Origin: Marthasterias glacialis
Taxonomy: Eukaryota; Echinodermata; Asteroidea; Forcipulatida; Asteriidae
DNA: 64,000 nucleotides
Assembly (NCBI GenBank): GCA_911728455.2
Contig: OU452228.1
Span: forward strand, 7,240,129-7,304,128
Direction: 5' to 3'
Under the pieces are notes generated by a model. The model did no database searches. It saw only the letters and a program-made list of their open reading frames with translations, and had not been told where the DNA came from. Below are positions 22,245-32,680 of this stretch, piece after piece; within the stretch, counting starts at the first letter, position 1, and every line of letters begins with the position of its first letter. The translations under genes were made by a program, and so were the position numbers.

Positions 22245-22896
22245 GTAAGAGTTATCTCTGCTTTCACTTACGCTAAGAAAAAAAAAAAAGATTTAGGTAG
22301 TGTTGTCTCTAAAGAGGATTGAACTTAAAAAGCTAATTAGCTGAAAACATTGAGTGACTGATCTTCTGTTTAAAGAGGGGGGTCTATGGTCAAATTCAGT
22401 TTTGTGATGCACTCATTTTCAAATAGATAGAGCTCTTTTGAAAGTGGATTTTTTTTTTGTACAAGCCCCTATATATTAGAGGATCAGTCACGCAATGCAA
22501 TTGCATTTTCATTTGATTTGTAACCTGATTTGTAACCTCTAATGTTTTTGCTGAAAATAATTTGTCTTTTCTACTTGGTAAGTGTGTGTGCTTAGTGGCT
22601 CTATGTATACTTTTCCTGGTGTTGAAATACAATCAGACTTCCTTAGATGAGCTATGCATTGTAAGATCTATGAATCTTGTTTTGGGTGGATTTAAATTTA
22701 TGTTTATATAACTTATGCACTGCTGACATCATGTCGTCATCTTAGAGGTAAAATGAACTGTCCCAATCAACAATAACCAGTCAGTCGTTTTGGGGTTCAA
22801 ATCTGCAGCAAGTGGCAGGCCACATGTAAGCCACATGCCGAGGATCTTCTCTGCTGTGGTGTTTTGTATCCATCGTCTTTAGCTATAAGTATAGTC

Positions 22897-22968
22897 AGCA
22901 TGGGATTAGAACCCATAACCTGGCGATAGCAAGTCCTGCAAGTCTAACTACTTCCCCATGCTGTGCCA
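22897..22968 (-). repeat. tRNA-like unit 1 of a dispersed cluster
   Basis: The minus strand reads GGGGAAGTAGTTAGACTTGC, then GGTTATGGGTTCTAATCCCA: an A-box-like head, about 30 bp, then a B box (GGTTCTAATCC) flanked by GCATGGGA/CCCATGC-type complementary ends. It resembles the units at 23641-23968. Confidence 0.5.
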
Positions 22969-23111
22969 AAAGCAAACTAATGGTCTGTATTATAGGCTTG
23001 TGCCTGGTAGTCGGGTATCCGGGTACCCAAAAGCCGATGTCGATACCCAGTTCCATTTTAGCAGATATTGCTTATGTACAGTCACAGGGTTTGCCCTGAA
23101 CTTTTTCAGTA

Positions 23112-23290
23112 ACTAACCAGCAGGACTAGTTAGCTTGTCATTTCACTGGTCCACCAGCGTTTTCACTTATCGGTATTTCATACTAAATAAGGATGTGTTT
23201 TAACGCTGAAGAAGCCAGCCGGACCAGTTGGAGAGAATTTTCACTGGTCCTCAGGTGTTTTAACAAGCATTTGGCCGGCAGACCACTATT
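23112..23290 (+). mobile_element. hAT-like nonautonomous element, copy 1
   Basis: It contains GACTAGTTAGCTTGTCATTT, CACTGGTCC, CCGGACCAG, a TTTTCACTGGTCCTC block and TTTGGCCGGCAGACC. The element at 32220-32429 carries the same blocks in the same order on the opposite strand (GTTAACTTGTCATTGCA, GACTGGTCCTCGGG, TTTGGCCATCAGACC). The two copies define a family of about 190-210 bp. Confidence 0.6.
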
Positions 23291-23640
23291 ATTCAAGTGA
23301 GAACGCTAATAGTCTCATATCTAGATCTTTTGGATGTGAAATGAAATTGGAATTAAAGAAACGAGAACAAGTTCGTCAACGCATTTCTACCTCCATGTTT
23401 AACAACATGTTAGAGCCGAGCTCTGTGAATCGTGGGCAAATAAAAACACAAACAAACTTTATGATGAGACTTCTTTTTGTGTAACTCTTTATTGAAGTAT
23501 ACATTTCTTTTGAAACATTTAGAAGCATGAATTGAACATCCGGATTGAAAATCTGTAACGAGAATAAAAGTAAACGGTCTTTTCTGCTGGCTGTATAGTT
23601 ATTTCCTATAAACCATGTTAAGCAGCATGTGGACAATCGT

Positions 23641-23968
23641 GGGATCGGGACTCCCAACCTTGCGATTGTAAGTCCTGCAGTGTAAGCACTACACACTGTG
23701 GTATGCCACAAGCAACCTAACAAGCCTCTCTGATAATCTTGTCTAGGGAATCATTTTGGGATAAGAACCTGCAACCTTGTTGCTGCAAGACCAACAGTGT
23801 AACCACTGCACCGTTAGTGGTGCATGATGCAAACAAGCTTAATGGTCTCTCCTGATCGTGTGGACTCCCGTCGTTAGGAGTCATTGCCCTTGGCTGAGGT
23901 TTAGAACTCGCAATCTTGTGACTGAAAGTCCTGTGGTCCAACCATTTGAACATGGTAAAGCATGACGC
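23641..23968 (-). repeat. Three tandem tRNA-like units
   Basis: Units at about 23641-23709, 23757-23832 and 23898-23968 share the minus-strand layout of a tRNA head: GTAGTGCTTACACTGCAGGA-like A box, RAGGACTT or similar, then AAGGTTGYRRGTTCTNATCCC-like B box. The spacers share ACAAGCY, TCTCTCC/TCTCTGC and AGTCATTGCCCTTGGCTG (23879-23896 and again at 24020-24040). The period is about 115-140 bp. None forms a good cloverleaf, so these look like a tandem series of SINE or tRNA-pseudogene units. Confidence 0.5.
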
Positions 23969-24300
23969 AAAACAAGCCAACATTCTCTCCGCTGTTTGTC
24001 GATGCTTTTGTCTTTATAAAGAGTCATTGCCCTTGGCTGCCTCATATCTCTCCATCATTAAACATGTAGATCTCTTCACTCATCACAGCCAGTGTAGTTT
24101 CATCTCAGTATCTTAATTGTATTGGATTCATTAGGACTTTCTATGTGTTAGTCACCCCCCAAGCATCCTCAAAGCTTCTCAAAATTGTCTCCTCTCCCCT
24201 TCCCTCCATCCCACCGCTCCATTCGTTTTTTTTCCTGAAATCATTGCTTCTGTCTTGTTTAATCAAGGGGACACTGATTGCATCAGAGGGTCCGGGGTCA

Positions 24301-24534
24301 ATTTTCAGAGAGCTGCATTAAATAACAAAACTTTACAAAGAGGAAGCCGCTGTGACTATGCATGCACTCCGGTTGGTCAAACTCACCTGCGATGAACACT
24401 CCACGAATTCCTAATTCATCAAAGAAATTCACCTCGTCGCGAAAACGTTTATTGGGAGTGCAAGTTCTAGCCCGAAAGTCTTGATAAAATGCAATTAATT
24501 GTTCGTTCGTACACCCTTTATAGCAGAACCTTCT
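24301..24534 (-). CDS. Unrecognised coding-looking minus-strand exon
   Basis: A stop-free minus-strand frame of 78 codons with no early Met, consistent with an internal exon. It reads in part GCTNEQLIAFYQDFRARTC and TPNKRFRDEVNFFDELGIRG, then VFIAG. A consensus donor, GCAG|GTGAGT, follows FIA (exon end at 24387), so the exon would run from an acceptor near 24534 or 24519 to 24387. Composition (balanced charged residues, DE/RR patterns, few low-complexity runs) is far more protein-like than neighbouring frames. I do not recognise the domain. It may belong to an antisense gene nested in the intron or to a decayed transposon. Confidence 0.4.
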
Positions 24535-25640
24535 CTACGCATATCTGGGCGCTAGCTTTAAAACATCTACATGTAGCCCCTGCTAAGCTGTTTTTTCCTT
24601 CGTGAAGTAATTTGTTAACCCTATCAGTGTCTTGGGCTGATTAATTGTCCAATTTTCAGACTGTGTATTTGCAGGGCCGATTAATCAGCCCTATTTATAA
24701 TGCATTGATGTCGGTTACAACACACCATGTGACCTTAAAAGTGACCTTTGTAAAGCTTTGACCAAAATTAAGTTTGGGAAGTCAGCTTTGAACTTGACTG
24801 CAATCATAGTTTTTTAGAATTTTTATTTGCAAGTTCTTAAAAAATAGTGGTAACTTACTGCTTAAAATGGTTTGCGGTGCACATATTTAACACAGGGCTC
24901 TGCTGGGTTAAGCACAGTTTTTTTGTACAGCCGACTCTATGTAATATAATGAGAACGAAATCCTTAGGTCCCTGTCAAAACTTCTCAACCTTTAAACTTT
25001 TTGTGGTTCGGGAGGGTACCTCTGTCGGGGGGAAAAAATACGAGACATACCATCGACTTGCTTCTGCCTCCGCCGTTCAGGTTGTTTTTGCGTGACGTGC
25101 GAATCACGTGACGGTTTTCCAAATCTATTCACATTTTTTTTCCTTGTGCAGTGGCCGCTGGTCTGGACCTGTTAATTGTGTGGATGCATTCCCTCTTTGT
25201 CTGGATGAGGTAGTGTGCCATATCGAATCTGTGTGCCTTAACTGTCGCAATGGCGACACCCTCCGGTGCCTGCCACATCAAACATACACAACAGCCGTTC
25301 TCAAAACTCACGTATCCCTAAGAGTTGTGCAGCTCCGTTTCCATCATGGTCCTTGTGTATTGGGGGTCTTTGTTGCTGTTTTCAAGACTTCCAAAGTATT
25401 CGTTTCTGTTTCTGCAAGTCCTTAATTATTTCTCAAACTTTCAAAACATGATGATAATAATGAGCCCGTCTTTGCTCTTAAACAACTGCCATTTTTTGTT
25501 GGATAACCATATGGGCCGTTTTCTAAACCACGGCTTAGGCTTGGACTCTAGTTTAAGCAACCTCTGCCTTACCAAAGCGAAAGTGTACAATTTTAATGTT
25601 ACTGATGGAGCCCCATGTCAGAGCCTAAGCTGAAGTTTCA

Positions 25641-25716
25641 AAATGGGCCAATAGCTTGTGCTCTACGATGCAACCCCTAAATGGGCCAATAGCTTGTGCT
25701 TTACGATGCAACCCCT
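25641..25716. repeat. 38-bp tandem duplication
   Basis: Two copies of AAATGGGCCAATAGCTTGTG-CTYTACGATGCAACCCCT in direct repeat, differing at one position. Confidence 0.85.
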
Positions 25717-26130
25717 GTACAAAGTTGTAGGTTTTTCCCTCACTCCAAAATTTCCCGTGTTTTTTTTCCCCCTTACCACCTCTCAACAAAGCCATGGCTT
25801 TTAACCACTTCGCCATTACAGTGAAAACAACACATGTTCACTTGCTTTGATTTAAGCTGTCTCATCAATAAAACTCACTATTAAACTGAGATGATAAGTC
25901 GACTTCTTAGTTTAAGTAAATCATCTTGGCCAGTTAAAATTTCACGGCAAGTGGAGTTTTTGAATTCATTATGTCGCTTATTTCAGAATAAGTTGGGTGT
26001 GGCAAGATAAATTATTTCATTGTCTTGGTATGGCACTTATGGTGCTTCCTATACAAATAATGAACATAGAAGTACCGAGGTCACAAGCTACTTGTACTTA
26101 GCAGTTTCCTTTCATGTATTTTCTAACTTG

Positions 26131-26161
26131 ATTTATTATCATTATTATTATTATTATTATT
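26131..26161. repeat. (ATT)n microsatellite
   Basis: About ten consecutive, slightly interrupted ATT units. Confidence 0.85.
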
Positions 26162-26599
26162 GTTTTTAAAGATTAATATGTAACACGTTTAGCATTAATC
26201 CTATTTTAGTTCTATTTTCAACAGTCTCTTGTTTTGGCAAAGAATAGCCTTCAGTACTGTCTAAATATGGATATTGCCCAAATTAATACTTTCTTCTCAG
26301 TAAAACACGGACGAAAGACCTCCCGGCCAAATGACCCAAACTTGATATTTAACCCCCCCCCCCCCCATCCCCCCACAAAAAAAAAAAATTAAAGAAAGAA
26401 ATAAAGAAGCCTACTGACCCACATTTATTGATATTTCTGTTGTCGACAAATTTAGAATTCCATATGTATCAGGCGACAAGTCCCCTCAGATTTCCTCCCT
26501 GATAAATCCAAACAGATCGGCCATTTAATTTTAGAAAAACCTCTGCTCAAGTTTTGTTTTTAAATTTTTTAGGAGAGGCGTGGGGGATGTTGCTTGCTG

Positions 26600-27215
26600 A
26601 AGATTAAAACTGCAACTTGTCAGGTTACTTCTCTTGTATTAACCAATTCACACCAGAAGACGGTATACATGCCAATTAATATTTTCTCTGTCAAAAATCG
26701 GATGACGAGTACACCCGCTGTTGTATAAGTTTTGAATACTGGAACGTAAATGCCCGAACATTCCATTGTTTAGTGTGCACAGTGCATGCACTCACTGTGC
26801 AACGCTTTTTTCCCTGTTTGTAAAGGAACAGACAGTACAGGAGATCATGCACTACATCTCCCTTTTTTCAGGGGTTATTGTGTAATCCCTGATTCGAGAC
26901 CTTTGTCCTTTTGTTATACAAAGAGGTCTAGGAGAGATCAATAGGCTGTCCCCATTGTTTATCATTGTATGCTGCTCAATGGGAGGCAAGTCCATGTGAA
27001 CCGAGGTTTCAGCATAGATTCCAGGCATGAGGCCGATTATCAGCCGTGGCTTTCGGCCAAGGTTTTGCGATTTACGCTGAATCCATCTCATATTTTCTCA
27101 ATAAATCATAGTGCTGTCTTGCATTTGTTTAGTCAGGGTTTCATTGTGACAGCGATATTCTCAAAAAGAAATTATTCTGGCCCTTCCGAAAAGTTAGTCC
27201 CATCGGGGGCGTCGA
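26600..27215 (+). mobile_element. ~0.6-kb repeat, copy A
   Basis: It shares GAATACTGGAAC, CGAACATTCCATTG, GACCTTTGTCCTTTTGTT, GGCCAAGGTTTTG, GTCAGGGTTTCATTGTG and TTCTGGCCCTTCCGA with copy B directly downstream and, inverted, with copy C at 14003-14596. The left boundary is uncertain. Non-coding. Confidence 0.6.
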
Positions 27216-27222
27216 CAAATTT

Positions 27223-27858
27223 GAGTTGGTGCTGTCCGACGTAAATCTATGGAAATATTTTTCGAACCATTGAAATGGGCGACGTTAAAGCACGTCATTG
27301 TGAAAAATTGGAATACAGAAACAAAAGTCGCACAGACTTTCGACTGCTGAGCATGCACGGAGCAAGCACGGAGCATTCACATACCATGTAACGCTTCGTT
27401 TCACCCACACAAACAGGACATATGTTTTTGTGTAATATTATTTTATAATACCTGATTTCAGACCTTTGTCCTTTTGTTCCAAGAAGAGAATTATGAGACA
27501 AACACAGGCTTCCATCGTTGTTCATTCACTGAATTTCGACTCAATGGAGGTAGGTCAAGAGTGAACCAGGGGTCTATCCTTTGTTCCAGATTTAGTACCA
27601 ATCGTTGTCCGTGTATTGTAGGCCGTGCAACACGACCAAGGTTTTGAAATTCACGCTGCATGAATTCGACATTTTCACATTAGAGAAAACAAAAATCACG
27701 GTGTAATAAAGAAAATCTTTGTTGTCTTGGCTTTGTCAAGTCAAGGTTTTTATGCTCCAGCGGTACTTTCAAAGGAAAATCATTCCGGCCATTCCGAGAA
27801 ACAATCCTGTCTGGCTGGACGGGGAAAAAAATTATGAAAGAATCCCAGCAGCAACCGG
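27223..27858 (+). mobile_element. ~0.6-kb repeat, copy B
   Basis: It starts GTTGGTGCTGTCCGACG and ends ATCCCAGCAGCAACCGG, matching the ends of copy C (GTTGGCGCTGGATGAC and CCCAGCGGCAACTGG). Internal blocks GACCTTTGTCCTTTTGTTCC, GACCAAGGTTTTGAAATTCA and CATTCCGGCCATTCCGA match both other copies. It lies head to tail with copy A, almost without spacer. Confidence 0.65.
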
Positions 27859-28477
27859 TTAAATACAAAGTGGCATTAGTAGATGACCTGTTTTCATAAT
27901 ATTTGTTTCTGTCAGTCTTAAGGCCATTCTGTCCTATCACCTGTCTCAATTTTGAAATCACCCTTCGGTCTCTCTGTTGCTACAAAATCCAATTTCCAGA
28001 AAAGACTTGGCTTCAGGGAGAGTAAACATTCTTACACATATACGGATGATTTCCTCAAGCATAAACACCTTTTGATATTTTTTCTCTCATCAATCAGGGG
28101 CATTGAGTTTATATTAATTTTGGTGCTCGCTCTGCGGTGATTCGTTGTTTGTGTGTTTTATTGGAGAAGTAGGGAAATATTGCTCTTGCAAGCTAAATAT
28201 ATCTACATGTGTATTATCAGTGCGCTCTGCATCCCTGCAAAATGGCGCTGTGTCAATGTTATCACAACATGTACACAAGAAGTAAAAACAATCTCCAGTG
28301 CTGTAACACATTTACATTACAATCGGAATGGTGAGAAGAAGTTTTTATGAGACCCCTTTTTGAAAGTTCTAATCTTTGTGTAGGAAATTCATAACGTAAT
28401 GAAATAGTCAACCTTAGATGTTTATTGGTCGCACATAATTGTCTTGGCGCGATACTTTGACAAAGGACTTCGCTGAG

Positions 28478-28688
28478 CATAGGCGTATGGGGACTCTTTG
28501 GTTAAGGGAGGCAGAGGGGTTGGTTTGCCTGAAAGTTTACACAGATAAAAAACAAATTCTAATAAAAAGATCTTTTATTTTAGTTTCTTCATGCTTTGCC
28601 CAAATTTCCCCCACTTTTTTGCCCTTATTTGAGAGGGAAACTGCCCTCTACTGCCCCCTACTGCCCCCACCCTGCTCGTATGCCTATG
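28478..28688. mobile_element. hAT-like nonautonomous element (CATAGGCGTATGG ends)
   Basis: CATAGGCGTATGGGGA at the left is mirrored by CTGCTCGTATGCCTATG at the right. The flanking octamers TCGCTGAG and TTGCCGAG match at 6 of 8 positions. The interior is rich in CTGCCCCCTACTGCCC. No transposase frame. Confidence 0.62.
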
Positions 28689-30536
28689 TTGCCGAGTATC
28701 AATGTAATTTCTTTGCTGTCTATAGAGAAGATACCATTTAAGGAAGGGGGGGGGGGTTGTGAACCTTCTTGAGGGCTTGCAGCAGGATTTTAGCAATGCT
28801 ATTTGGGTGAAGGAAATTGGCCACCAATTTGGCCACCAATTTTCAGATCTGTCATACTAGTATTTGCCTTGTGAAGATGTTTTGGGCAGCACTATTTGCT
28901 GCTGTTGTTGCGATGGTGTCATGCTTGTGCGCTCATTTTGCATATTCGTAGTAAAGTTGCATGCACATCAGTGGGCAAAGTAGTCTACCTCACAAGTTGA
29001 GAATACAAACTACTTGTGGTGCTACAGCAGTAATGTCAGTGTAATGTGGGCTGATAATGCGCCAATGTTGACGTCACCACACCTGATATTCTTTCGCCTT
29101 CTTGGAAATTCAACTTATGACTAATGTCTAATTATGTTAGTTTTGGCGAATTATTATGGGCCAATTTCTTAAAACATTTGATCAGACTTTTTCTGCTTAT
29201 GGAGTGCCCCCATTAGCGAACTTCTTCTATTTATTGACCACTCCATTCTGTAAACAAAGCAAGAGGCACGCTAACTTGCTGGTGGTTCTTGTAAGCAGAT
29301 GAGTGATGGAGAAATTCAAGTTCATTGCGAACTCTGCACACACGCCGTGATATCTTCTCTGCTATAACAAGCGCCAAAACTTGCCTAGCAGTTAACAGCT
29401 TTGTGAAACTGGGCCGAGCTCTATCTAGCCATTAACTCCAAACATCAAAGTGTCTGACATAAATGCAGACAGGTCAACATTGTCCATCTGTGCGCAACTA
29501 ACTAAATGTTCCCCTGCAACTCCCTTCAATCTAACACTTACTAAACAAAACATAATGTGTCTTGGGAGAAAGGCCATTGAATATTTTATTGACAGGTGTG
29601 AACAAGGCATTTTTACTTTTGACCTAGTTTCCCTCAAATGACCTACAAGGCACACATAAGAGAAGGTTTTCTTCCCCCCTTTTCTCCAATGATTTTGAGT
29701 GTCAACACAAATTTGACCAAAATTTCCCCCCAGCAACAGGGGCTGACATATTGATTATACGAACTGCATACATGTATAGATATATATGGATAGTGACACT
29801 TTTATGTGTCTAATTGGCTTGGGTATTATAAACATTAATAAAGTTGGCAAATGATAAGAAAGAACTAGCTCAGCCCCAGGAGAGCCAAGAAAAGGGAACG
29901 ACCTGAGCAGGTGTTTTCTATTTATACAGCGAGGGAGTTTAAACAAGATGTGACAGTGTTTTCCATGGTGATCATTCCTACTGGAGTGGCAGAATGTTGC
30001 CTCCTTTAATATTATGTCAGTACATAAACAAAGTCTATTCAGAGGAGTGTCGATGCCAATTGTAATAATCCATGTACCCCCATCTGTCTAAGAAAGAAAT
30101 TAAATTGGTTGGCACCATGCCTCTATAAACCCAAGGTACCCTCAAATCCCCTAAAGTCTTCCCGATGGTTTTGATTGATAAAAGTACCAGACAATCATCC
30201 CGCTGCCGTCTTACAGGCAAAATGATGACGAAACATTGGAAAATGTACACCTATGGTACGCGTGGCACACAGGATGGGGCAATGTTCATCCCTCTACGTG
30301 AGGGCGTTCCAGTGCTGTGACGTCGTGTGCATATAAGGTCTATTAGGGAGGCTACTCAATTAAGTACCAGTGAGTTCAGGGGTGATGCTGGCGCAGTCGG
30401 GAAAAACAAAATCAGGACTCCAAAGAAAATCGGACGAAACATAGTGTTTAAGTTGTTCTATCAAACATACTGAGTCAACATGTGATGGTCACATATCTAG
30501 GAGAACATGTTTAATCTGCTTCCTATCTGTACATTT

Positions 30537-31080
30537 CGTCGCGGTTTTCACGAAGTGACATAATGCTCGAAAACAATTTTTTTCCTAAAGTTTTAGTGAT
30601 GTTAATATTTAGAAGGTATTTACTGATACCTTTCTTTCTGCCAAGTAATGTTGTAGACTTGTCCATGTGTTATTGTATGTGACACCACGTGGTTTGCATG
30701 TTTTTTCGTTTTCACATAGACCACGCCGCACATAGCGAACGTTTTGTGTATTCCACAAAGTGACACAATTTCCTAATTACACACGGAATACGTCACTTCG
30801 TGAAAACTCAAAAACCGTGTATATTGAATTTTTTCATTTTCACAAAGTGACGTTTTTGTTCATAAGTATGTAAGCCGTTGATAACTGTTTCCCTAAACAA
30901 ATGAAATACAGTTACGTATCCTTTGAGATATCAGCTTTCTAACAATGTGAACAATTTGATTTTTGACCATGAAATAGAATCGAAACTGCAATTTTAAAAT
31001 TTGACCAACGTGAATTTGCAATATCTGGAAACGTGGTTTTACTGTGTTGTCTTATGTGTCACTTTGTGAAACCTGCGACG
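30537..31080. mobile_element. TIR element with CGTCGC..TTTTCACGAAGTGAC ends
   Basis: The left end CGTCGCGGTTTTCACGAAGT and the right end CACTTTGTGAAACCTGCGACG are inverted copies about 28 bp long, around 544 bp. TCACTTCGTGAAA / TTTCACAAAGTGAC motifs recur internally at 30760-30860, as subterminal repeats do in DNA transposons. No open frame of interest. Similar CACAAAGTGACG motifs at 40015-40065 may be another fragment. Confidence 0.68.
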
Positions 31081-31575
31081 ATTTGTTGAGGGGGCTAGGA
31101 ATTGAAGGCTGCAATGTTGAGTTAAATCATGCGAGATCCTGAAATTTGATTTTAAAAATGTCAGTGTCGCCGGCGTGGGTATTGTGCCAATATTCCACTT
31201 CCCTTGCCTTCACCTGCTCATTATTGGACCAGCTGTAAGAAGTAAAAGCATATACTACCCCAGGGGGAAAAAATATTCTGTAATACCCCCACTCCCCCAC
31301 CCACCCACCCAAAAAAACACACAGTAATAATAATAAATACATTAATAAATAAATTTAGAAACAAATGTACCGAGGAACATGCTTAATTGATTTTAGATAG
31401 TGAATGTTTTTTTTTTGTGCATCAAAGAATTTGTAACCTTTCATGTTAAGGCAGGGTATACCTTTGGTATTTGAAACCGTACGTTTGTTTCAGTCCTATA
31501 TAATTGTGGATATATACCATAAAACTAACCTGAAAATTGTTTTCAAAAGATGTTGCAGCGGTTATTTTTTATACG

Positions 31576-31865
31576 CAGTTTTTATATAGCGCTTTATCAC
31601 ACCCTATGGGCGTCTCAGAGCGCTCAGTATTTTTTCCTGCAAGGTATGATGAGTTACGTTTCCACGCAGAAGGATCCGAAAATGCTGAAACTGCATGCTT
31701 TTCATTACGTGAAAAAAAAAGCTAATTCATGCCTGAAGCATTTCTCAGATTCAGTTTTTATATAGCGCTTTATCACACCCTATGGGCGTCTCAGAGCGCT
31801 CAGTATTTTTTCCTGCAAGGTATGATGAGTTACGTTTCCACGCAGAAGGATCCGAAAATGCTGAA
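31576..31865. repeat. Two identical 114-bp direct repeats (SINE-tail-like)
   Basis: 31576-31689 and 31752-31865 are identical over 114 bp by eye, separated by 62 bp. The unit starts CAGTTTTTATATAGCGCTTT and contains CACACCCTATGGGCGTCTCA and GAGCGCT. TATATAGCGCTTTATCACAC resembles the 3' tail of the SINE at 49535-49880, which begins TAGTTCTTATATAGCGCATT read in the opposite direction. Confidence 0.85.
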
Positions 31866-32219
31866 TACTTTAGCAAGAAATTAACTTTTACTCAAAAACT
31901 ATGTTACTTCAAAGGGAGTCGTTTCTCACAATGTTTTATCCTATCAACAGCTCTCCGTTGCTCCTTACCAAGTAAGTTTTTATGGGCATTTATTTTTGGA
32001 GTAATTACCAAAAGTATCCCCTGCCTTTAAACAATGCACCAAATATACTGATGATTTGTCACAGTCTATGGGACTAATGAGTTGAGAATAATTGTAAGGT
32101 TTGCTTGGTTGAGGTGACACCGTGTCTTCAAAATCTAAGTGAGTGGGCGGTTTATGGTACTGAGATAAATCCTAGGTTGCCATTACACAAGTTTAAACCT
32201 CATCAGCATTCTCCCTTAG

Positions 32220-32429
32220 CAGGGGTCTGATGGCCAAATACCAGTTAAATTACCCGAGGACCAGTCAGAATTCTCTTGAAGTGATCTGGCCGGCTAGTTA
32301 AGTGTTGAAAAAATATCCTTATATTTTAATATGAAAAAAAAAACCAGAGTTGTAAAAAAGCTGGCAGACTAGTGCAATGACAAGTTAACTGGTCCCACTG
32401 GCTAGTCATTTAAAAAGGACAGACCCGGC
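32220..32429 (-). mobile_element. hAT-like nonautonomous element, copy 2
   Basis: The minus-strand relative of 23112-23290. The ends CAGGGGTCTG and CAGACCCGG are imperfectly inverted. The A run and CTGGCAGACTAGTGCAATGA block match copy 1 in reverse complement. Confidence 0.6.
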
Positions 32430-32454
32430 TTATTTTCTCTAAGAAAATTGTCAA

Positions 32455-32680
32455 AAACGTGTCCAACCTGGCACATTTCCAGAGGTGGTTGACGACATTG
32501 TGTCAGTGTACCAAGTTATCAAAATGGTCGCAATTGCCGTCAGTGTCCCTGGACTTGACGCCCTTGAAATGTTCCAATAGACATTTATAATTTTCTCATG
32601 GAGGTGCCCTTTGTCGAGAAGAAAATGCCTTGGTGCCCTTGCCCTTTCAAGAAAGAAAGCAATCAAGCCTGCAGTCGTGT
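32455..32680. repeat. Dispersed repeat, copy 1 (GCCCTTGAAATGTTCCAATAG)
   Basis: CTTGAAATGTTCCAATAGAC, GAGGTGCCCTTTGTCGAGAA and TGCCTTGGTGCCCTTGCCC recur at 44080-44225 with a few substitutions. A shorter relative lies at 10085-10150 (GGGGCACCAAGGCAATGGCC, inverted sense). Confidence 0.6.

Noticed and set aside
29425..29736. Overlapping 103-codon minus and 63-codon plus ORFs
   Set aside because: Both strands are open in the same place without splice signals, motifs or start context, so neither can be preferred.
31951..31971. 21-bp microexon candidate (acceptor CAACAG, donor GTAAGT)
   Set aside because: Would add seven residues not present in the family; splice-like motifs this short are expected by chance in 20 kb of intron.
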